DNA of 21,034 nt. Source: Acidobacteriota bacterium. GTDB lineage: Bacteria; Acidobacteriota; Terriglobia; Terriglobales; Acidobacteriaceae. Each line of letters opens with the position of its first letter. Within the stretch, counting starts at the first letter, position 1. Both the position numbers and the translations under genes were made by a program. Of the stretch, positions 6,815 to 13,368 are shown piece by piece. The notes below the pieces were generated by a model, which was not told the origin of the DNA, made no database searches, and was given only the letters and a program-made list of their open reading frames with translations. The DNA lies in contig JAKAAZ010000035.1 of NCBI GenBank assembly GCA_021802085.1, positions 1 through 21,034 of the forward strand. The letters run 5' to 3'.

Positions 6815-7882
6815 CTATTTTTGTATTTCGCCGTCCATTTCCATCTGGTCCACGGTCCCATCCGGCGCAATGGTCACCACCCCGCTCAGCGGGCTGTTCG
6901 TGCCTCCGCGCAGGAACAGGACGGAATAAGCGAAGCGCAGATCCTGAAATTGCACCCGAGTATAGTGCGCCCCGTTGGGCAGCGTGCCGAAGGTGTCAAT
7001 CTCCTCCACATGCGGGAACTTCGACCAGCCGAGAAACACTCGTCCCAGCCTGGAACGTTTTGCCGCAAGAATCGCGGGCGTCTGCGGCTGTTTGTAATAG
7101 AGATCGTCGGGCGCCTGGCTGGTGAAGCTGTCGGTTCGCGTGTTCAGCAGCGCGGTCTGGTAGAAATCCTTCGTCTCGACGATGCCGAACCATTCGAAGG
7201 GATCCCCCGGATAGGGGTTGACCGTCATCTTCAACACAGGTTCATTCTGGTAGCTCTGCTCGGCGAGCAGATGCAGGGCGCGCTCATGCTCCGCCCAGCG
7301 CCAACAACCCAATCCGACGGCAACGCAAAGAGCGAAAATCGCCCAGCCGCGACCGCGAAACGCTGGACGGCGCACGCCGATCTCGCGGTCGGCCAGACCC
7401 AGGATCGCAGGCATCAGCACGGCGATGAGCAGCGCGCCAAACAGTACCGGCTCGAAGAGAAAGAAGATGCTGCCCGCATACCAGTTCGGATGGAAGGGAA
7501 ACAATGGGCGCACGCCATAATTGTTCGTCCAATCCAGCAAAATATGGCTGAAGTCGGCAAGCAATGCCAGGAACCAGATCCAGCCCCAGCGCACCGGCGG
7601 CGCATACCCGGCGGTCTGTTTGCCTCGATTCCGGATACGCCAGCGATGCCATAGCCAGACGGTGCCCGTTACACCCAGAGCCATGAACGGCGCACCCAGA
7701 AACGTATGCGTGATGCCGCGATGATGTTGAAACTCCGCCAGCCGTCCGCGAAAGAACCAGAACATGTCGACGTCCGGCGCCTCGGCGGCCAGCACCATCG
7801 TCAACGTTGCGTAGGCGGTGGTGCGATTCAGCCCCGATCGCCCCAGACATGCGCCCGTAAGAAAGTGTGTGACCGGCTCCAT
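6815..7882 (-). CDS. YdjM/DUF457-type membrane-bound metal-dependent hydrolase-like protein
   Basis: This 355-residue protein starts with the family signature MEPVTHFLTGACLGRSG, continues with APDVDMFWFF, HHRGITHTFLGAPF, HILLDWTNNYGVRPLFPF and a stretch of hydrophobic helices (about residues 60-205). The conserved His and Asp residues in these blocks are the presumed metal ligands of the YdjM/DUF457 family, annotated as inner-membrane, possibly metal-dependent hydrolases; substrate and activity are not known. The second half (about 210-355) is a soluble domain with many aromatic residues, probably periplasmic. The ATG at 7882 lacks a Shine-Dalgarno sequence; TATGCT lies at 7894-7899 on the coding strand, 11 bases upstream of the ATG, suggesting a very short leader. 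Confidence 0.78.
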   Translation of the reverse strand: MEPVTHFLTGACLGRSGLNRTTAYATLTMVLAAEAPDVDMFWFFRGRLAEFQHHRGITHTFLGAPFMALGVTGTVWLWHRWRIRNRGKQTAGYAPPVRWGWIWFLALLADFSHILLDWTNNYGVRPLFPFHPNWYAGSIFFLFEPVLFGALLIAVLMPAILGLADREIGVRRPAFRGRGWAIFALCVAVGLGCWRWAEHERALHLLAEQSYQNEPVLKMTVNPYPGDPFEWFGIVETKDFYQTALLNTRTDSFTSQAPDDLYYKQPQTPAILAAKRSRLGRVFLGWSKFPHVEEIDTFGTLPNGAHYTRVQFQDLRFAYSVLFLRGGTNSPLSGVVTIAPDGTVDQMEMDGEIQK

Positions 7883-7948
7883 TCAGTTTTTTAAGCATAC
7901 ACGGGAGTAATTTTGGTGAAAAGATTACGCTCGCGGTGCGCTCCAGAA

Positions 7949-8356
7949 TCACCAGATCGTGGGAACGGCCTTGGATTTGCGGATCTGTTCATCGGCGGTA
8001 ATCAGGGAAAGGCCTTCCACCAGAGCTGTCGCGCCGATGATGCGGTCCATGAGGTCGTTGGGATAGCTCGCTGGCAACTCTTGCGCCTTGGCGGAGATGC
8101 GGCCCGTCAACGGTTTCACAATAAAGCGGGCTTCTACCTCCTGAAGAAACGATTCCAGGGAGATGTCGAGCTGGATGCGGCCGCGAGCCGAAATCACGGC
8201 CAGCTCAAAAAGACTGATCGAAGCGATGGCGAGACCTTCTCCATGTTGTCGAGCTTCGTCGATTGCGGCACGAGCTTTCCGCGATAGCTTTTTAGCGTCG
8301 AGGGCCAGCCAGACCACGATATGGGTATCGACTAGGGTCACTTGATCCGGCTCCAC
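7949..8356 (-). CDS. vapC: PIN-domain toxin (VapC family)
   Basis: This 135-residue PIN-domain ribonuclease is the likely toxin of a type II toxin-antitoxin pair. VapC-family toxins cleave tRNA or rRNA using a cluster of acidic residues that bind Mg2+. The expected acidic residues are visible: D10 in LVDTHIVVW, E51 in SISLFELAV, D101/D104 in PNDLMDRIIGATAL and D122 in LITADEQI. Length and motif spacing are ordinary, so the toxin looks intact. Its 5' end overlaps the antitoxin gene by 19 bases, which implies coupled translation. A GTG inside the reading frame (codon 6) is an alternative start that would shorten the overlap. Confidence 0.9.
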   Translation of the reverse strand: MEPDQVTLVDTHIVVWLALDAKKLSRKARAAIDEARQHGEGLAIASISLFELAVISARGRIQLDISLESFLQEVEARFIVKPLTGRISAKAQELPASYPNDLMDRIIGATALVEGLSLITADEQIRKSKAVPTIW

Positions 8357-8571
8357 TCTTCCAGAGGGATGGCTGGGGCTACGATGTCGCCCCGGATCGT
8401 ACCCTTGCCGCCAAGGAAGTTGTAAATGTCGTCGTTCGTCTCATCCGCCGGCACAAGCTTGGCGACTGGCTTGCCGTGCTTTGTAATTACGACAGATTCT
8501 TTCCTGGCTCGGACTTCATCCATGACTGCCAGGCAGTTGGTCTTGAAGGTTCCTGCAGCTATTGTTTTCAT
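8338..8571 (-). CDS. Phd/YefM-family antitoxin
   Basis: This is a 77-residue antitoxin of the Phd/YefM class, the DNA-binding partner of the PIN toxin. The N-terminal half shows the typical MKTIAAGTFKTNCLAVMDEV helix, then VVITKHGKPVAKLVP, the conserved beta-strand/turn used for dimer formation and operator binding. The C-terminal part (IPLEEWSRIK) would wrap around the toxin and neutralise it. The gene is promoter-proximal, as usual for antitoxins, and overlaps the toxin gene. GGTGGG just upstream of the ATG can serve as ribosome-binding site. A perfect inverted repeat immediately upstream (8579-8598) is the probable autoregulatory operator. Confidence 0.9.
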   Translation of the reverse strand: MKTIAAGTFKTNCLAVMDEVRARKESVVITKHGKPVAKLVPADETNDDIYNFLGGKGTIRGDIVAPAIPLEEWSRIK

Positions 8572-8578
8572 AATCCCA

Positions 8579-8598
8579 CCATGGTCACATTACCATGG
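8579..8598. promoter_or_regulatory. probable toxin-antitoxin operator (7-bp perfect inverted repeat)
   Basis: CCATGGT (8579-8585) and ACCATGG (8592-8598) form a perfect inverted repeat with a 6-bp spacer, eight bases upstream of the antitoxin ATG. A TAATGT that could act as the -10 box of the toxin-antitoxin promoter lies across the spacer on the minus strand. Phd/YefM antitoxins are known to bind such palindromes as repressors; that this one does so here is inference. Confidence 0.6.
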
Positions 8599-8629
8599 TT
8601 ACAGGCAAGCTGTGTAGGTAGGCCTCGCC

Positions 8630-8635
8630 TATAAT
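8630..8635 (+). promoter_or_regulatory. TATAAT -10 box of ligA, placed for a leaderless mRNA
   Basis: A consensus TATAAT ends seven bases before the ATG at 8643. With normal -10 spacing, transcription would begin at or next to that A. No Shine-Dalgarno lies upstream of the ATG, and no good -35 hexamer is visible about 17 bp upstream. An earlier in-frame ATG at 8634 overlaps the hexamer itself. Confidence 0.5.
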
Positions 8636-8642
8636 GCTCTCG

Positions 8643-10679
8643 ATGACTTCTAATCGCTCCACCGAACCCACCAGCGACCAGATCGAGGCTCTGCGCGAGA
8701 CGCTGCGGCATCACGAGCATCTTTACTACGTGCTGGATGCGCCGGAGGTCTCCGACGCGCAATACGACGCGTGGATGCGCGAGTTGCGCGCGCTGGAAGA
8801 CGCGCACCCCGAGCTGCGCGCGCCGGATTCGCCCACCCAGCGGGTCGGCGGCAAGCCGAAGGAAGGCTTTGCAAAAGTGCCGCACTCGCGGCCCATGCTT
8901 TCGCTCGACAATGCCTACGACGAAACCGAATTGCGCGAATGGGACCGCCGCGTTCACGACCTGGCGGGCGACGAGAAAATTGCCTATATTTGCGAATTGA
9001 AGCTCGATGGGTTGTCGCTTGCGCTGACCTATCGGAATGCGCAGTTGGTGCGGGGCGTGACCCGCGGCGATGGCGTCATTGGCGAAGACGTGACCACCAA
9101 CGTCCGCACCATTCGCTCCGTACCCCTCAGCATTTCTCCGGCGAAGCTGCGCGCTTCGGGCCTGCCGGAAAATTTTGAAATTCGCGGCGAAGTCGTTCTG
9201 CCGCTGGCGGCATTCCAAAAGCTGAACGCGGAGCGCGAGGAGCAAGGGCTTGCCCCGGCCGCCAATCCGCGCAATGCAGCCGCGGGAACGCTGCGCACAT
9301 TGGAGCCGAACATCGTGGCGCAGAGGCGGCTGGACTTCTACGCCTACTTTGCGTTGAACGAGCAAGGCTATATTTTCCCGCTGCAGAGCCAGTCGCTCGA
9401 TGCTCTATCCACCGCCGGCTTTCGCGTCAATCCCACGCGTAAGCTGGTACACACGCTCGACGAAGTTTGGGATTTCATCGCCCAGGCTGAAACCATGCGC
9501 GAGTCGCTGCCCTATGAAATCGACGGCGTGGTGGTGAAGGTTGATAGCACCGCGCTCCAGGGAAAAATGGGGTTCACCGGACGCGCGCCGCGCTGGGCCA
9601 TCGCCTACAAATTTGCCGCGCGCGCAGGCGTGACGCAGGTGGAGAACATCCTCGTGCAGGTTGGGCGCACCGGCAAGGTAACGCCGGTGGCGGCACTTCA
9701 GCCGGTATTCATCGGTGGCACCACAGTTAGCCGCGCAACCCTGCACAACGCCGACGAGATTCAGCGCCTCGGCCTCAAGATTGGAGACTTTGTCACCGTG
9801 GAACGCGGCGGCGACGTCATTCCAAAGGTCGTTGCCGTGCTGCCGGAAAAGCGGCCCGGCGATGCGCGCGATTTTTCTTTTCCCACTCTCTGTCCGGAAT
9901 GCGGCAGCGCGCTTATTCGCGAAGAAGGCGAAGTGGACTGGCGCTGCATCAACGTCAACTGCCCGGCGCGCCTGCGCGAGAGCCTGCTGCATTTTGCCGC
10001 GCGCGGCGTGATGAACATTGAAGGGCTCGGCGAAGCCGTGGTGAATCAGCTTACCGAGCGCGGTCTGGTCCGCAACCTGGCCGACATCTATCAGCTCGAC
10101 GAGGCCGCCCTGCTGTCGCTCGATCGTATAGGAGAAAAGACGGCGCAATCGTTGTTGCAGCAGATTGAACGCTCGAAGCAAGCGCCGCTTGACCGCGTTT
10201 TGCTTGGGCTTGGCATCCGGTTTGTCGGCGAACGCACGGCGCAGTTTCTCGCCGACGCCTTTGGAACCATGGATCGCGTCATCGAAGCCAGCGCGGAAGA
10301 ACTGGAGCGAGTGCAGGAGATTGGGCCGCGCATTGCAACCGCGATGCTGGAATTCTTTGCGCTTCCCGGCAATCGAGAGCTGATAGAAAAACTGCGCGTT
10401 GCGGGCCTGAATTTCAATGCCGAGCGGAAAAAGACTTCATCCAAGCTGGGCGGATTAACGTTTGTTCTGACCGGCACGCTGCCCACCCTGACCCGCGAGC
10501 AGGCCAAAGAGCGCATCGAGCGCGAAGGCGGCACGGTCGCTGGTTCCGTCAGCAAGAAAACGAACTACGTCGTCGCCGGAGAAGACGCGGGTTCCAAGCT
10601 CGACAAGGCAAACAAGCTGAATGTTCCCGTGCTCGATGAGGCGGGGCTCATGGATTTGCTGGCGAAGGGCGAGCCATAA
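8643..10679 (+). CDS. ligA: NAD-dependent DNA ligase LigA
   Basis: This essential replication and repair enzyme seals nicks in duplex DNA using NAD+. From the ATG at 8643 it has 678 residues, the usual length. The order is standard: Ia domain with HHEHLYYVLDAPEVSDAQYD (NMN binding), adenylation domain with the nucleotide-accepting lysine K120 in ELKLDG, and the EVVLP and DGVVVKV motifs. Then come an OB fold, a Cys4 zinc finger (CPECG...CINVNCPARL, about 417-440), helix-hairpin-helix repeats, and a C-terminal BRCT domain (LGGLTFVLTGTLPTLTREQA). It is divergent from the antitoxin gene across about 70 bp. An alternative ATG at 8634 would add three residues; 8643 was preferred because the TATAAT promoter hexamer overlaps the first one. 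It is transcribed alone and runs into a repeat-rich convergent intergenic region. Confidence 0.97.
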   Translation: MTSNRSTEPTSDQIEALRETLRHHEHLYYVLDAPEVSDAQYDAWMRELRALEDAHPELRAPDSPTQRVGGKPKEGFAKVPHSRPMLSLDNAYDETELREWDRRVHDLAGDEKIAYICELKLDGLSLALTYRNAQLVRGVTRGDGVIGEDVTTNVRTIRSVPLSISPAKLRASGLPENFEIRGEVVLPLAAFQKLNAEREEQGLAPAANPRNAAAGTLRTLEPNIVAQRRLDFYAYFALNEQGYIFPLQSQSLDALSTAGFRVNPTRKLVHTLDEVWDFIAQAETMRESLPYEIDGVVVKVDSTALQGKMGFTGRAPRWAIAYKFAARAGVTQVENILVQVGRTGKVTPVAALQPVFIGGTTVSRATLHNADEIQRLGLKIGDFVTVERGGDVIPKVVAVLPEKRPGDARDFSFPTLCPECGSALIREEGEVDWRCINVNCPARLRESLLHFAARGVMNIEGLGEAVVNQLTERGLVRNLADIYQLDEAALLSLDRIGEKTAQSLLQQIERSKQAPLDRVLLGLGIRFVGERTAQFLADAFGTMDRVIEASAEELERVQEIGPRIATAMLEFFALPGNRELIEKLRVAGLNFNAERKKTSSKLGGLTFVLTGTLPTLTREQAKERIEREGGTVAGSVSKKTNYVVAGEDAGSKLDKANKLNVPVLDEAGLMDLLAKGEP

Positions 10680-10683
10680 AGTC

Positions 10684-11040
10684 TAGAGCATTTCCCCTGT
10701 TGCTGTAGAGGGAAGGTCGCCATTCTGAGCGCAGCGAAGAATCTGGGCATCGCTTTTAGAGCGGATTTACAGATACTGTGATCAAAATGGAAGGAGTCAT
10801 TCTGAGCGCAGCGAAGAATCCAGAGGGTGACGGCGGCAATGACCAGGCGCATATCGTCTGGATTCTTCACTCCGCTGCGCGGAACCTGCCCTGAGCGTAG
10901 CCGAAGGGTTCAGAATGACTCCCTTTCACAAATAACTACACCTACTGTCAATCCGCTCTATTCAAAAATACCGAGATCCTTCGCTGTGCTCAGGATGACG
11001 GGTCGTTTTGTCACCCCTCTACACTATTAGGAGAAATGCT
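10684..11040. repeat. nested palindrome of four copies of a dispersed head-core repeat
   Basis: Four related units fill this 357-bp stretch between the convergent ligA and MFS genes. Two are forward, A (10684-10743) and B (10757-10821), and two are inverted, C (10860-10960) and D (10971-11040). Each has a head (TAGAGC followed by ATTT or GGATT, then a GTGTAG-like block) and a core (CATTCTGAGCGCAGCGAAG or variants). Details pair A with D (AGCATTTC, GTAGAGGG) and B with C (TAGAGCGGATT, GGAGTCATTCTGA), so the whole is an A-B-B'-A' imperfect palindrome. Unit C carries an insert of about 30 bp containing CCCTTCGGCTACGCTCAGGG. The rest of the interval to 11127 holds no gene that I recognise. Similar core sequences are known to me as dispersed repeats in Acidobacteria-like genomes. 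Confidence 0.8.
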
Positions 11041-11127
11041 GTAGCTCCGGATTTGCTGGAACGCTGCGGATCGGGGTTTTCCGCGCACCATTGCGGTTCT
11101 GCCGCTTCGAACGCCGCGGAAGGGAGT

Positions 11128-12453
11128 TCAATTCTGCGGTTCCGCCGTCGCAGCTTCCCGTTCCATTCCCATCAATTCGTTTTCACTCAGCCTGTTGACT
11201 TTGCGCAATGAAGGAAACAGCAGCGTCCATATCCCAGTGACCGCAATCGCACCGATGCCGCCGATCACCACCGCCGGCACCGCGCCCCACCATTGCGCGG
11301 TCACGCCGCTTTCAAAGCTTCCAAACTCATTGCTGGCTCCAATGAACAGGGCATTCACCGCGCTCACCCGCCCCCGCATTGCCTGCGGCGTGGCGAGCTG
11401 CAACATGGAGGCCCGCACAATGATGCTGACCATGTCCGACGCCCCCACGACAAACAAGGCTGCCAGCGACAGCGCCATGTTGCGCGACAGCCCAAACACG
11501 ATCGTCGCCGCGCCAAACAACACCACGGAAATCAACATGCGAACTCCCGCATGGCGATTCATCGGCCTCCAGGTCATCAGAATGGAGATCGAAAGGGCCC
11601 CGAGGGCAGGCGCTGCGCGCAAAATTCCCAGGCCGCTGGGGCCGGAGTGCAGAATGTTCTCGGCGAAGATTGGCAGCAGTGCGACCGCTCCGCCCAGCAG
11701 CACCGCGAACAGGTCCAGCGTGGTGACACCTAGCAGCAGCTTTTTGTGCCACATGTAACGGAACCCAGCCAGCAGCGTGTCAACAGAGATCGTCCGCTGT
11801 TCCTGTCGCCCAGGCCGCACCGAAAGCGAGGCCAGCAGCAGGAGAAAGGCAACCAGCGTGGCAAACGTGAATGCATAGACGATGGCGCCGCCGGCCATGT
11901 GCGTTCCCAGTGGCTCTGGTAGCCAGCTCGCCAGCGGCAGAGTGAACAGCAAACCGCCCAGCGCGGGGCCGATAAAGTTGGCCAATTGAAAGATCGATGC
12001 GCCCCACGAGACGGCGTTGACAAAATTGTCCTTCGGGACCAGATGCGGCAGCAGGGCGGAGCTCGCTGGCCCGCTGAATGCCCTGCCCGTGCCGATCAGG
12101 AACAGCACGGCAAACAATGCAGCGGCATGTTGGGTGCCGGTCCATGACAAGTAGAACAATGTCCCGGTGCAAAGGCACTGCAGCGAATAACAAATCAGAA
12201 TGACGTGTCGGCGGTCGTAGCGGTCCGCCGTATGTCCGCTGACCAGCAAGAATAAAATGCCGGGCAGAAACAACGCCAGGCCCGCGTAGCCAAGATCGAT
12301 GGCTCGATGAGTAATGGCGTAGATCTGCCACGCTACGGCAACGGCCTGCGCCTCCGCGCCAATGATGACCAGCAACCGCGCCAGTTGATACCGGCGAAAA
12401 TCGCGGGAGTCAAATGCGGCAGCAGCTCGGGGAGGGTCTTGCGGATTCGGCAT
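11128..12453 (-). CDS. MFS transporter, EntS/MFS_3-like exporter
   Basis: This 441-residue major-facilitator transporter has about 12 predicted membrane helices. After helix 2 the cytoplasmic loop GHTADRYDRRHVIL is the MFS motif A, and FSGPASSALLPHLVPKDNFVNA is the conserved segment after helix 4 that is typical of the MFS_3 group (enterobactin exporter EntS and related drug/metabolite exporters). These proteins export substrates with the proton gradient; the substrate here cannot be read from sequence. The start at 12453 was chosen over 12528 because AGAAGGA directly precedes it and the family N-terminus begins with the FDSRDFRRYQLAR block; the upstream 25 codons look non-coding. It is divergent from the DsrE-family gene and convergent with ligA. 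Confidence 0.88.
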   Translation of the reverse strand: MPNPQDPPRAAAAFDSRDFRRYQLARLLVIIGAEAQAVAVAWQIYAITHRAIDLGYAGLALFLPGILFLLVSGHTADRYDRRHVILICYSLQCLCTGTLFYLSWTGTQHAAALFAVLFLIGTGRAFSGPASSALLPHLVPKDNFVNAVSWGASIFQLANFIGPALGGLLFTLPLASWLPEPLGTHMAGGAIVYAFTFATLVAFLLLLASLSVRPGRQEQRTISVDTLLAGFRYMWHKKLLLGVTTLDLFAVLLGGAVALLPIFAENILHSGPSGLGILRAAPALGALSISILMTWRPMNRHAGVRMLISVVLFGAATIVFGLSRNMALSLAALFVVGASDMVSIIVRASMLQLATPQAMRGRVSAVNALFIGASNEFGSFESGVTAQWWGAVPAVVIGGIGAIAVTGIWTLLFPSLRKVNRLSENELMGMEREAATAEPQN

Positions 12454-12668
12454 TCCTTCTATCCTGTCATAGTTTCCTGACGTTATGTCTTCCAAACGAT
12501 TTGGATCTCGCCGCCGCCCAGGATGCATCGAACTGAACTGCTGACATTGGACGTTCCTGCCCTGGCATTAGCTCCGCATATCCGCATGGCGTGATACTCG
12601 ATTCAGCTTGGTCGTGAAGCAATAACGTATCAAAAAAGACGGAGAGTTTCACATTGCCTGGATGAGAA

Positions 12669-12697
12669 CTTCGCCGGGATATACTGGTTCGGCGAAG
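12669..12697 (+). promoter_or_regulatory. 8-bp inverted repeat framing a -10-like box upstream of the DsrE-family gene
   Basis: CTTCGCCG (12669-12676) and CGGCGAAG (12690-12697) are exact reverse complements separated by 13 bases. The loop contains TATACT (12680-12685), a good -10 hexamer for the plus-strand gene starting at 12730. The layout would suit a repressor operator over the promoter, or a leader hairpin if transcription starts further upstream. There is no clear -35 at 17 bp and no T-tract, so it is not a simple terminator. Confidence 0.4.
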
Positions 12698-12717
12698 AGT
12701 AGAAAAATCAAAAGTTT

Positions 12718-12723
12718 AAGGAG
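12718..12723 (+). promoter_or_regulatory. Shine-Dalgarno AAGGAG deciding a GTG start
   Basis: AAGGAG ends six bases before a GTG at 12730, ideal spacing. It favours this GTG over the in-frame ATG at 12790 as the start of the DsrE-family gene, even though that lengthens the signal-peptide n-region by 20 residues. Confidence 0.7.
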
Positions 12724-12729
12724 ATTCAA

Positions 12730-13362
12730 GTGGAATTGAGAGAATCACTGGCAATACTCCCAAATTGCTCGCTCCCGATCGGGGTTACGATGCCAGGCAG
12801 AAAATTGTATGCGGGTGGCGCGGCTGTGGTAGCCGTGTTGGCAGCTTTCATTCCGCTCTCTGGCTCGGCGCGTGCGCAATCGGCGCAGACCCAGACCCTG
12901 CCAATACCCGGCTACGCGGCGGCGAGAGATGTGCCCGGCGCCAAAGCGCTGCCGGATCCGACAATGACCTATAAGGTTGTTTTCGACATCGGCAAGGCAG
13001 CCGCAAAACCTGACGACGTCAATCCAGGCCTCATCACTGTCGCCCGGTATGTCAATACGCTTGCCAAATATGGCGTCCCACCGGACCACCGCGACATCGT
13101 AGTCGTGTTCCACCAGGGTGGAACCGAGATCATCCTGAATAACGACGCCTTCAAGGCGCGCAACAATGGCTTGGCGAACCCGAATATCGCTCTCATCCAA
13201 AGCCTGAAGAAGGCGGGCGTAGACTTTCGCGTTTGCGGCCAGGCGGTGTTGGGAAAGAAGATCGAGCCGAAGACCATCCAACCGGTAATTGAGGTCGATC
13301 TCTGGGCCCTAACGACGATCATCGATCTACAGCTTCGCGGCTACGTTCACGCGAGCCTCTAG
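12730..13362 (+). CDS. exported DsrE/DsrF-like family protein
   Basis: The protein has 210 residues from the GTG start. A hydrophobic segment (GGAAVVAVLAAFIPLSGSARA, about residues 29-49) with a likely cleavage after ARA marks it as exported. The mature part (about 75-210) has the DsrE-like alpha/beta fold pattern: YKVVFDIG, a helix LITVARYVNTLAKYGV, the strand IVVVFHQGG, and FRVCGQAVLGK with the single cysteine usual for this family, followed by IEVDLWALTTIIDLQLRGY. Cytoplasmic DsrE proteins carry persulfide sulfur; exported versions in many bacteria have no assigned role. It is preceded by an inverted repeat around a candidate promoter and ends six bases from the convergent uxaB gene. Confidence 0.8.
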   Translation: MELRESLAILPNCSLPIGVTMPGRKLYAGGAAVVAVLAAFIPLSGSARAQSAQTQTLPIPGYAAARDVPGAKALPDPTMTYKVVFDIGKAAAKPDDVNPGLITVARYVNTLAKYGVPPDHRDIVVVFHQGGTEIILNNDAFKARNNGLANPNIALIQSLKKAGVDFRVCGQAVLGKKIEPKTIQPVIEVDLWALTTIIDLQLRGYVHASL

Positions 13363-13368
13363 GCTTTA

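Noticed and set aside
8634..8642. Upstream ATG as the ligA start
   Set aside because: It overlaps the TATAAT hexamer, adds only three residues and lacks a ribosome-binding site; kept only as an alternative.
10684..11040. CRISPR array
   Set aside because: Repeats are few, diverged, in both orientations and with irregular spacing; no cas genes.
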